A stretch of DNA of 6,198 nt, from positions 1 through 6,198 of the forward strand of contig CAKVLD010000114.1 in assembly GCA_934755305.1 (NCBI GenBank), read 5' to 3'. This document shows, piece after piece, positions 1 through 5,830 of the stretch. The notes beneath the pieces were generated by a model that did no database searches, was not told the origin of the DNA, and saw nothing but the letters and a program-made list of their open reading frames with translations. The position numbers and the translations under genes are program-made. Each line of letters opens with the position of its first letter. Position 1 is the stretch's first letter. This DNA comes from an uncultured Clostridium sp. Its GTDB lineage: Bacteria > Bacillota > Clostridia > Clostridiales > Clostridiaceae.

Positions 1-80
1 GTTTTATAAAAATATTAAAAAATAAGCAATTACTATATGATAAAGTATTAAATATAAAGTATGTAAGTACTATAAAAATA

Positions 81-116
81 AATAATGTAGATTAATATAG
101 TCTATGTTATTTTTTT
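81..116 (+). terminator. Intrinsic terminator of an upstream gene outside the window
   Basis: An 11-bp stem pairs 81-91 (AATAATGTAGA) with 101-111 (TCTATGTTATT), including two G-T pairs, around a 9-nt loop, and runs straight into a T tract (110-116). This is the form of a rho-independent terminator for a plus-strand gene lying before the window. The stem is A/T-rich and so not very stable. On the minus strand the same hairpin is followed by a T-rich stretch (80 down to 71), so it may stop transcription both ways. Confidence 0.5.
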
Positions 117-202
117 ATTTATCCTCTCGAGCCTAAGGTCTCGTGAGGTAATTTAGAGCCTATTATATAGTCTCTAAATTAAAAATATTTATGTTGTATT
201 AT
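81..202 (-). ncRNA. Candidate minus-strand small RNA from the left repeat
   Basis: Read on the minus strand, the repeat is preceded by TTGACA (plus 232-237), 17 nt, then TATGGC (plus 209-214). The right copy has TTGATA, 17 nt, TATGGC, although the spacer sequences differ. A transcript starting near 202 would contain hairpin B, then hairpin A, and could end at the hairpin at 111-81, which has T residues after it on this strand. A TATAAT (plus 198-203) is an alternative -10. The -10 TATGGC is poor, and chance matches are common in DNA this A/T-rich, so this remains a hypothesis. The ends given are estimates. Confidence 0.25.
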
Positions 203-214
203 ATATAAGCCATA
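118..214. repeat. Left copy of a 97-nt two-hairpin direct repeat
   Basis: This 97-nt unit recurs in the same orientation at 5742-5837, nearly identical outside its first hairpin. Hairpin A (123-148) pairs CCTCTCGAG with CTCGTGAGG around CCTAAGGT, with one T-T mismatch. Hairpin B (150-182) pairs TAATTTAGAG perfectly with CTCTAAATTA around a 13-nt loop whose CTAT and ATAG can also pair. An A/T-rich tail ending in AAGCCATA follows. Between the copies, two base pairs of hairpin A change from C-G and G-C to T-A and A-T on both sides together, and the T-T mismatch becomes T-A. The fold is therefore probably selected. It could be an RNA element, a boundary or recombination site, or an intergenic repeat family; the sequence does not decide. 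I recognise no known family. Confidence 0.85.
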
Positions 215-249
215 ACTAATTACATATAAAATGTCAAAATACTGTAAAA

Positions 250-299
250 ATAACCAAATATAACATATAAATTATTAAAATTATGATATACTTAAATTA
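250..299 (+). promoter_or_regulatory. Predicted promoter and regulator-site block of the 559-aa gene
   Basis: An extended -10 element, TGATATACT (284-292), would start transcription near 299. No convincing -35 is present. Upstream, ATAACCAAA followed directly by TATAACATATAAAT (250-272) matches the lysR/operon intergenic region (2912-2939), which carries the same two words separated by AGTTA. AAATTATG precedes or includes the extended -10 TG at both promoters. I infer shared control by the LysR protein. Here the full ATAAC-N5-GTTAT dyad is missing; only the first half is kept. Confidence 0.45.
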
Positions 300-316
300 A
301 TGATAGAGGAGGTAAT

Positions 317-1996
317 ATGAATAGCAATAACATTGAAGAAATATTAAAAGACATATTTGGCATGTCATTATTGGATGCAAAAAAAATAGAAAATGAAATA
401 ATTTATAATTTTAATGAAGTTATGACAAAATTAGATGAATATAAGATTATTTATACTGGTGATGTAAACATAATGTTTGCAATAAAAGTTATAGAAAATT
501 ACATTGTAGATAGTTATAATCAAATAAGTTCTATAATAATAAACAATATATGTTTAAAATATTTTGGTAAGAACATAGAAATGACATTGGCCTCTGAAGA
601 TATAGATAAAATAAAATTAGTTTTTGAAAGATATTGCAAATTAAATAATTATCCAATAGAATTACAAAATAAAATTATGAGTGATATAGAAGGAAAGGCA
701 ATAGTGTTCAGTAAGAGGTTTACTTTTGATGATATCTCACTAATAAACTTAATTGAAGCTGCTAAAGGTTCAAATATAGTAAAAGAAGAAGCAAGTAATA
801 GGAACGCCATTTTAGCACAGTCTAAAGAAAAAGGCACATACCATTTTAAAGAAATGCCCAGAATAAAAATAACTCCAGATATGACTGAGGAAGAAAAAAA
901 TCAGAAAATAAAAGAACAAAAACAAGTGTTTACTATCGGAGGAAAGATACCAGAACCAAGAAGTGAAGAAAACAGATTAGAAAAAAACAAAATTTTTCTT
1001 AAAAGTTATCCTGGATATTCTGCTGCTTTAGAAACTAGAAGCAGAGATGAGATAATGAAAGAATTAATAGGTAATCTTTTTGATAATTTAAATCTATGCT
1101 ATGACACATATCAAAAATATTATTTAGATGGTAATAACAAGGCAATAGAAAATGATGTAGAACTAGCAGATGGAACTATATTCCCATTTAAATATGTTTT
1201 AGATACAAAAAGAATACCTCATATATTAGGAATACCAAGAGCCGAATATTTATCAGAAAAAGTAAGAAAAGTTCTAGGTTTAAGTGAATCAGCAGGAGCA
1301 GATAAAGTATTATTAGCATTGATAAAAAATCAAAAAAACATAATAGCAGAAGGTGGATTGATAGAAGAAAATGGTAAAGTATATCAAATGTTACCTTGGG
1401 AAAAAATAATACTAAAAACAAGTTCATTTATGCGAGGAGACTATTTTAAAACATGTTTCTGTTTAGTAAAACTAAAAGAAGGACACTATTTAGAAAAACC
1501 AAATGAAGAATATGCTACAATAGCAGCAACTAGATATGGTCAAGATTTTATAAATAAGAAACTAACAATAACTGGTATATTAAATGATTTGATTCTAACA
1601 AAAAAACAATCTAAAGATTTTATTTTCAGTGGCTTTCTACTAGATGATAAGACAGGAATGTATGTTCCAGATACATTAATAACAGGAAAAGCCGAAAATA
1701 TAAAAGTAGGGAAAAATAATGAAAAATTATTGACATTACAAAAATATAGAAAAATCTTCGGAGATAATGATGGCTGTCAAGTAGTTAAGAGAATAATGAA
1801 TGAAAACGAAGATAGACAATTTACCCCTGAGGAACAAGCTTTAGCACACCTAACCACATCTTCAAGTTTAGGACTACCTGCTAAAGTATCCGAAGAAGCA
1901 ATAGAATTAGAATTTAGCATCCAGCAGGAAATTGAACAAATATTAAAAACAAATTTAGAAGAATTAATAAGTCCAAGCAATCAAAAGAGACGATAA
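317..1996 (+). CDS. Protein of unknown function (559 aa), middle region weakly PBECR4-like
   Basis: The ATG follows a strong AGAGGAGGT ribosome binding site 3 nt away (305-313), which fixes the start. I do not recognise the protein as a whole. Residues 1-150 look mostly helical. Residues 165-235 are a charged, lysine- and glutamate-rich linker. Residues 253-460 look like an alpha/beta domain: a helix with CYDTYQKYY, then LADGTIFPFKY, IPHILGI (300-306), a helical insert and several predicted strands. The pattern of a strand pair followed by a PHLLGI-like motif recalls phage PBECR4 (Barnase/EndoU/ColicinE5-RelE-like) nuclease-like domains; this is recall, not a search. The C-terminus is helical and polar. 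No signal peptide or membrane segment is seen, so it is probably cytosolic. It is a single-gene unit converging on lysR, with a promoter block resembling that of the sigma-like operon. Coding is certain; function is not. Confidence 0.9.
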   Translation: MNSNNIEEILKDIFGMSLLDAKKIENEIIYNFNEVMTKLDEYKIIYTGDVNIMFAIKVIENYIVDSYNQISSIIINNICLKYFGKNIEMTLASEDIDKIKLVFERYCKLNNYPIELQNKIMSDIEGKAIVFSKRFTFDDISLINLIEAAKGSNIVKEEASNRNAILAQSKEKGTYHFKEMPRIKITPDMTEEEKNQKIKEQKQVFTIGGKIPEPRSEENRLEKNKIFLKSYPGYSAALETRSRDEIMKELIGNLFDNLNLCYDTYQKYYLDGNNKAIENDVELADGTIFPFKYVLDTKRIPHILGIPRAEYLSEKVRKVLGLSESAGADKVLLALIKNQKNIIAEGGLIEENGKVYQMLPWEKIILKTSSFMRGDYFKTCFCLVKLKEGHYLEKPNEEYATIAATRYGQDFINKKLTITGILNDLILTKKQSKDFIFSGFLLDDKTGMYVPDTLITGKAENIKVGKNNEKLLTLQKYRKIFGDNDGCQVVKRIMNENEDRQFTPEEQALAHLTTSSSLGLPAKVSEEAIELEFSIQQEIEQILKTNLEELISPSNQKRR

Positions 1997-2019
1997 ACTA
2001 TTTAGTTATCGCCTCTTTT
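1983..2019. terminator. Bidirectional terminator shared by the 559-aa gene and lysR
   Basis: AAAAGAG (1983-1989) pairs with CTCTTTT (2013-2019), and CGATAA (1991-1996) pairs with TTATCG (2006-2011), with a single A/C mismatch between the two stems and a short apical CT/AG pairing. The stem starts with A residues and ends with T residues, so a T tract follows it on both strands. It lies over the last codons of both convergent genes, so the coding sequence is itself the terminator. Confidence 0.8.
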
Positions 2020-2891
2020 ATATATTTAATAAAATTCTTACTAATATATCCAATACTACTACAGTCATAAATCATACCTAAATATTTTTCTTTGAGTGGT
2101 AATTCAATATTAAGTTTAAATAAGGTGCCATCTTCTAGTTCATTTTTGATATGTTCTTCGGTAAGCATACCAATACCAAATCCTGCTAGTGTAAAATCTT
2201 TAATTAAAGTATTACTACCAAACTCCATCTCTGGATTAATAACAATATTATTGTCAGTACAGTATTCATCAAGTCTAATTCTAGTAGAAGCCCCTTTAGT
2301 TAAAACTAGTAAAGGAAGTTTCTCAAAGTCATTCTTAGTAATAGTTCTATCTTTAAAATATTTAAATGTTTCATTCGCAGCAAAACAATCATGTAAATCC
2401 ATTAATTTAAAACTATCAAAATTATTTGGAATATTATATGGCATATTAGTAAAAATAACATCAATTAGTCCCATTTTAGCCTTCTTAAGAAGTAAATCAG
2501 TTTTATCAGTAAATATCCTAATACTGACTTTAGGATATTTTTTATGAAAATTTTTAATATATGGCATTAAAAATTCATGAAGAATAGTTCTACTAGCCCC
2601 AATATTAATAACACCGGTATCCATATTAGTTAAAGCATCTAAATCGTTTTCCGCAGAAACTATAAGTTCAACAGCATCTTTAATTTTATTATAAATAGTT
2701 TCCCCTGCTTCTGATAAAATAACTCCATCTCTCTTTCTAATAAATAGTGAAGTACCAACTTGCTCCTCTAAAGTTTTAATAGATTTACTAATAGCTGGTT
2801 GACTTATCATCATCTCGTTAGCGGCTCTACTTATGCTACTATTTTTAGCAACATAATAAAAGACTTTATATAATTCAAAGTTAATATTCAT
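1998..2891 (-). CDS. LysR-family transcriptional regulator
   Basis: This 297-aa protein has the normal length and layout of a LysR-type activator or repressor. The N-terminal winged helix-turn-helix covers residues 1-60 (LYKVFYYVAKNSSISRAA, then SQPAISKSIKTLEEQVG, then LFIRKRDGVILSEAGE). A linker helix follows to about 90. The C-terminal effector-binding domain runs from about 92 to 290, with GVINIGAS at 93-100, GASTR at 200-204, where effector-contacting residues often lie, and GFGIGML at 237-243. The effector is unknown. I start it at 2891, where GGAGGT sits 5 nt upstream; extending to 2933 adds 14 residues with no ribosome binding site and breaks the usual LysR N-terminus. It is divergent from the sigma-like operon, the classic arrangement for a LysR protein controlling its neighbour and itself. 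It converges on the 559-aa gene. Confidence 0.96.
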   Translation of the reverse strand: MNINFELYKVFYYVAKNSSISRAANEMMISQPAISKSIKTLEEQVGTSLFIRKRDGVILSEAGETIYNKIKDAVELIVSAENDLDALTNMDTGVINIGASRTILHEFLMPYIKNFHKKYPKVSIRIFTDKTDLLLKKAKMGLIDVIFTNMPYNIPNNFDSFKLMDLHDCFAANETFKYFKDRTITKNDFEKLPLLVLTKGASTRIRLDEYCTDNNIVINPEMEFGSNTLIKDFTLAGFGIGMLTEEHIKNELEDGTLFKLNIELPLKEKYLGMIYDCSSIGYISKNFIKYIKEAITK

Positions 2892-2911
2892 AAATAACCT
2901 CCATCTAAAAT

Positions 2912-2946
2912 ATAACCAAAAGTTATATAACATATAAATAATATGT
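2912..2946. promoter_or_regulatory. Probable LysR operator: two dyads, the first of T-N11-A form
   Basis: ATAAC-N5-GTTAT (2912-2926) is a perfect 15-bp dyad with the T-N11-A spacing typical of LysR-type recognition sites. Its centre, 2919, is about 65 bp upstream of the predicted operon start near 2984, where such sites are normally found. A second dyad, ACATAT-N5-ATATGT (2930-2946), is centred near -46 and could be the activation site. The region lies between lysR and the divergent operon. Short A/T dyads arise by chance, but position, spacing and neighbouring lysR agree. Confidence 0.6.
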
Positions 2947-2952
2947 ATATTA

Positions 2953-2958
2953 ATTATA
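2953..2958 (-). promoter_or_regulatory. Possible -10 element of lysR
   Basis: On the minus strand this reads TATAAT, about 62 bp before the lysR ATG, giving a start near 2946 and a 5' leader of about 55 nt that would run through the dyad sites at 2912-2946. No good -35 is found at normal spacing. An alternative is TGTTATATA nearer the gene (complement of 2924-2932). Binding by LysR at the dyads would block either one, consistent with autorepression. Confidence 0.3.
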
Positions 2959-2968
2959 TCATAAATTA

Positions 2969-3000
2969 TGTTACAATACTAGTGCTTTTTGTGAAAAGGC
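2969..3000 (+). promoter_or_regulatory. Promoter of the three-gene operon with a 5'-terminal hairpin
   Basis: TG-T-TACAAT (2969-2977) is an extended -10 element, with no clear -35, as expected of an activator-dependent promoter. Transcription would start near 2984. The transcript would then begin with a hairpin in which GCTTTTT (2984-2990) pairs with AAAAGGC (2994-3000) around a GTG loop, leaving the ribosome binding site just downstream. Such 5'-end hairpins can protect mRNA from decay; here that is inference. Confidence 0.5.
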
Positions 3001-3021
3001 CATAGAAAGGGGAAAAAGTAT

Positions 3022-3627
3022 ATGCTAGAAGAATATTTAAAGACATTATTTTGTCAGTACTGTAATGCTAGAGAAATAAAGAATATTAATTTTGCCGAAA
3101 TGAAAGATAATGAAGATTTTATAAACTGGATAGTCCAAAATAGACAGACATCAAAAATGTATAAAGATTATCTTTCATATCTTAATGTATCATTTTATGA
3201 TGGAATTGAAGTAGGAAAAGGAAAATATGATAGCATAAGTAGTAAAGATATGGAAATAGTATCACCTTATGGAATAACATTAGGTATATTACCTTCAAAA
3301 CTAATAATAACCGATAGAAATGTTTTAATAGCAACTCCAAGAACAATATCATTAGCGGAAACAAATCTATTTATTACTCATAATCCATATTCATATCAAG
3401 ATGTATCAGCTTGGCATAAAATACATAATTCAGGTATGTATGATATAAGCATAGGAGTGTATGGAAATATTTGCGACAAAGATAGAGAATCCAAAATAGA
3501 ACTTCTATCTAAATTAGCAGATAAAATGGATACTGATACAGAATTAACTCAAGATACATTAGGAGATAAATACTTTTGTTCATTAAATAGTAAGAGATAT
3601 ATCAAAAGAAAAATATTAACAAGATAA
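3022..3627 (+). CDS. Orphan protein, 201 aa, first gene of the sigma-like operon
   Basis: I do not recognise this protein. The ATG follows GAAAGGGG (3005-3012) at a 9-nt spacing. Residues 1-55 look helical and carry a CxxC pair (C11, C14); two more cysteines lie at C151 and C186, so metal binding is possible but unsupported. Residues 55-150 look strand-rich, including a hydrophobic GITLGILPSKLIITDRNVLIATP segment too interrupted to be a membrane helix. The tail after 188 is basic (KRYIKRK). No signal peptide is evident. It is read 22 nt ahead of the sigma-like gene and is the first gene under the LysR-type promoter. Its product may partner the sigma-like protein, for example as a sensor or anti-sigma factor, but this rests only on operon position. 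Confidence 0.85.
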   Translation: MLEEYLKTLFCQYCNAREIKNINFAEMKDNEDFINWIVQNRQTSKMYKDYLSYLNVSFYDGIEVGKGKYDSISSKDMEIVSPYGITLGILPSKLIITDRNVLIATPRTISLAETNLFITHNPYSYQDVSAWHKIHNSGMYDISIGVYGNICDKDRESKIELLSKLADKMDTDTELTQDTLGDKYFCSLNSKRYIKRKILTR

Positions 3628-3649
3628 AAAATAAAGAAGGGGAATTAGA

Positions 3650-4603
3650 ATGGAAGAGAACATAAAAATATTAAACATGTGGAATGAAAAAGTCAAAGTA
3701 CTAGGTAAACTAAAGTTAAAAGAAGCTCAAGAACTATTCATTGAGATGAAAAAAGAACCAAATATTAATGAAAAAGAAATAAAAAGAAAAAAGCTAATTG
3801 AAGAAACATTATATGTACCATTAAATTTTATAAATAAAAATAAGGTTTATTTTACAAATACAATATCATACGATATGAATGATGTGATAAGTACAATTTA
3901 TGAGATATGGATAGAATTAATAGATGCCGAAATACTTGTATCAATAGATAAATATTCAAATATATTTAACTATAATAGTCTATTCTATAGGAAACTATTA
4001 GATAAATTACCAATAGCAAAGTATTCTTTTGAAAAAATGGTCGTTTTAAATACAACAAATTTTGCTGAAATATTAATAAACTACATCAAGTTAAAGGAAA
4101 TAACTCCAGAGGTAACCTATAATAAATACCTAGATTTTATAAAAAAAGAACTAAATAAAAATGAAGATTTTTTTAAATATTTTTCAGGATACTACTGTTT
4201 ATATAGTGTATATACATTATTAGAAGCAATCACTAACACACTAACAGAAGTAGATAGTAGCAAGCTATCAAAAGCAAAGATAGATAAGTTAAAATATTTA
4301 TTAATTGATAGGGGACTAACAGATTCAATTCAAACGTTTGAAGAAGTTTTATCAATAGATATAGAAAAAGCCATAATAGAAGATAATTATAATTCACAAA
4401 TACTAAATACATTATTGAATGGTTTAAATGGAGAAGAAGTAGAACTAATAAGAAAAAGATTCGGTATAGGTGAATATAGAAGCCACACTTTAGAAGAAGT
4501 AGCAAAGCAAATAAATGTAACAAGAAAAAGAGTAAGGCAAAGAGAAATTAAAACATTAAGCAAACTAAGAAGAATAGCGACAAAGAAAAAAGTAAGATAT
4601 TAG
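3650..4603 (+). CDS. Sigma-70-like protein with intact region 4 and divergent region 2
   Basis: This 317-aa protein has a clear sigma-70 region 4 at about residues 252-310: LNGLNGEEVELIRKRFGIGE, then HTLEEVAKQINVTRKRVRQRE and TLSKLRR. It matches the RpoD pattern in which TLEEVG-VTRERIRQIE forms the helix-turn-helix that reads the -35 element. The N-terminal part is eroded. Residues 17-115 still follow regions 1.2-2 in outline (KRKKLIEETLYVPLNFINKN, DMNDVISTIYEIWIELIDAE, DKYSN-FNYNSLFYRKL), but the aromatic, arginine-rich region 2.3-2.4 motif (ATWWIRQAI in RpoD) is not seen. Residues 120-250 are helical and unlike region 3. It may be a specialised sigma factor, or a regulator that binds -35 DNA or the RNA polymerase flap without melting DNA. 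Its ATG follows AAGAAGGGG. The next gene begins 12 nt after its stop, so the two are probably translated together. Confidence 0.88.
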   Translation: MEENIKILNMWNEKVKVLGKLKLKEAQELFIEMKKEPNINEKEIKRKKLIEETLYVPLNFINKNKVYFTNTISYDMNDVISTIYEIWIELIDAEILVSIDKYSNIFNYNSLFYRKLLDKLPIAKYSFEKMVVLNTTNFAEILINYIKLKEITPEVTYNKYLDFIKKELNKNEDFFKYFSGYYCLYSVYTLLEAITNTLTEVDSSKLSKAKIDKLKYLLIDRGLTDSIQTFEEVLSIDIEKAIIEDNYNSQILNTLLNGLNGEEVELIRKRFGIGEYRSHTLEEVAKQINVTRKRVRQREIKTLSKLRRIATKKKVRY

Positions 4604-4615
4604 GAGGAAAATAAA

Positions 4616-5725
4616 ATGAAAAAATATAATATAGAAACAGTATATAACTACATAAATGGTGAAGATATAACAGATTTTACATTAGAAGAGCTAGAGTCCA
4701 ACACTAACTTTATGATAGATGTAATAAATGTATCAAATGACAAAAACTTTTATGATTTTGCTGAAGAAAGTGTAAAAACAGATTATAGATTTGTTAAGTT
4801 TATAATTAATAAGTTTAAAGAAGATGAGAATTTAATTACTGTAGCAGCAGACACTTATATAGAAAATCAGGATAATGAACAAAATTATATAGAATTATTA
4901 ATAATTATGTGTAATCTAATAAAAGACAAAAATAGTAAAAACTACAAAAAATACAAATTTCTTTTAGAGGTTAATCATAAGTCAAAAAGATTACAAATAG
5001 AATTAGGAAAATTAAAAATGAATACAGAAGTAGCAGACAAATTAGGAATGGGCTTTCTAATCATTTATGATAGTTTTAATAGTAGTCAGATTATACTAGA
5101 TTATTATGCTAAAGAAATAATTGAAGATATTTTTGAAGAATATGACATTGTACTTGAAGATTATCTTCATCAAAGATTTAATACATTTGAAAAAATAGAG
5201 AAAATAGGAATCAAAAAATATATATTAGATTTTATAGCGGTCTATGATGAAATGTTATCGTCATATTTAAGTAGCCATATCTATTTACTTGAAGATATTT
5301 CAAAACAATTAGACAAAATAAAGAATAATTGGAATAAATATATTGAAACAAAAGAAAGAAAAAAATATAATGAAATAATAAATAAAGTACATGAGTATAT
5401 GGATTATGAAGCAGTTGACTATTATTCACTAGACGAAATAACTTTACTATATTTAGTAGCAACTAATCTAGGAATAGAAAAGACTTTATTAAAGTATGAT
5501 AGTATATCAGAAGAACATTATCAAGGAATAATGGAAGAGGCACGTTTTTTGTTAGATTCATCTAAATTAAGCTTTAATGATAGATTAAATTATAACAATA
5601 TAAAAAAAATAATACTTGATATTTTAAAAGAAACTCATTCTAGTAGTCAAACACTGGAAGCAAAAACAGAAAACAATAAAAAATGTAAGACAATAAAATT
5701 AATTAAAAATGAACAAAGAGATTAG
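4616..5725 (+). CDS. Orphan acidic helical protein, 369 aa, last gene of the operon
   Basis: Unrecognised. The ribosome binding site AGGAGGA (4602-4608) overlaps the stop codon of the sigma-like gene. The protein looks almost wholly alpha-helical and rich in Asp, Glu, Lys, Asn and Tyr, with only two cysteines and no membrane segment or signal peptide, so it is probably cytosolic. The N-terminus (about 22-85: LEELESN-FMIDVINVSNDK-FYDFAEESVK, then DYRFVKFIINKFKED, VAADTYIE) has a helical-repeat rhythm that faintly resembles DUF4116-type repeats; I would not rely on that. Residues 225-265 form a charged helix, possibly coiled-coil (LEDISKQLDKIKNNWNKYIETKERKK). The tail from 338 is polar and probably disordered. 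Always following the sigma-like gene would suggest a partner role, but only this one copy is visible. Confidence 0.87.
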   Translation: MKKYNIETVYNYINGEDITDFTLEELESNTNFMIDVINVSNDKNFYDFAEESVKTDYRFVKFIINKFKEDENLITVAADTYIENQDNEQNYIELLIIMCNLIKDKNSKNYKKYKFLLEVNHKSKRLQIELGKLKMNTEVADKLGMGFLIIYDSFNSSQIILDYYAKEIIEDIFEEYDIVLEDYLHQRFNTFEKIEKIGIKKYILDFIAVYDEMLSSYLSSHIYLLEDISKQLDKIKNNWNKYIETKERKKYNEIINKVHEYMDYEAVDYYSLDEITLLYLVATNLGIEKTLLKYDSISEEHYQGIMEEARFLLDSSKLSFNDRLNYNNIKKIILDILKETHSSSQTLEAKTENNKKCKTIKLIKNEQRD

Positions 5726-5740
5726 AAGATTCTCTTTTTT
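5715..5740 (+). terminator. Intrinsic terminator of the sigma-like operon
   Basis: AAAGAGA (5715-5721) pairs with TCTCTTT (5731-5737) around a 9-nt loop and runs into a T tract ending at 5740. The left arm lies within the last codons of the 369-aa gene. On the minus strand the hairpin is followed by GTTCATTTTT, so weak termination the other way is possible. Confidence 0.7.
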
Positions 5741-5830
5741 CTTTATCCTCTTAAGCCTAGGTCTTAAGAGGTAATTTAGAGCCTATTATATAGTCTCTAA
5801 ATTAAAAATATTTGTGTTGTATTATATATA
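5715..5830 (-). ncRNA. Candidate minus-strand small RNA from the right repeat
   Basis: TTGATA (plus 5855-5860) and TATGGC (plus 5832-5837) stand 17 nt apart on the minus strand, matching the TTGACA-17-TATGGC layout of the left copy. A transcript starting near 5825 would carry hairpins B and A and could run into the operon terminator hairpin, overlapping the 3' end of the 369-aa gene in antisense. Support is the same as for the left copy, and equally provisional; the ends are estimates. Confidence 0.25.

Noticed and set aside
118..214. CRISPR array or insertion-sequence ends
   Set aside because: Only two copies occur, 5.6 kb apart, in direct rather than inverted orientation, with no regular spacers and no transposase between them. 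IS200/IS605-type ends were considered because of the hairpins, but there is no TnpA or TnpB gene.
118..214. Riboswitch or T-box leader upstream of the 559-aa gene
   Set aside because: The other copy is not in an equivalent leader position, no known aptamer core or T-box sequence is seen, and the predicted promoter of the 559-aa gene lies downstream of the repeat.
1..316. tRNA or other standard RNA gene in the gene-free left end
   Set aside because: No cloverleaf arms, no TTCRA-type T loop and no CCA end are visible; the only strong structures are the terminator and the repeat hairpins.
1188..1427. Short minus-strand frames inside plus-strand genes here and at 649-837, 1777-1980, 3182-3364, 4233-4523 and 5232-5462
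   Set aside because: All are antisense to well-supported genes, rich in Leu, Phe, Ile and Tyr from reverse-reading A/T-rich codons, and none has a convincing start signal.
2092..2547. 151-codon open frame on the plus strand
   Set aside because: It lies wholly antisense to lysR, has no ribosome binding site, and its serine/leucine-rich product is typical of a mirror frame of an A/T-rich gene.
2892..2933. Longer LysR frame starting at 2933 with 14 extra N-terminal residues
   Set aside because: The extra residues are hydrophobic and unlike a LysR N-terminus, they would cover the operator dyads, and the clear GGAGGT lies before the ATG at 2891.
3277..3345. Membrane-spanning segment in the 201-aa protein
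   Set aside because: The hydrophobic stretch around residues 84-105 is broken by Ser, Lys, Asp and Arg residues and fits buried strands better than a transmembrane helix.
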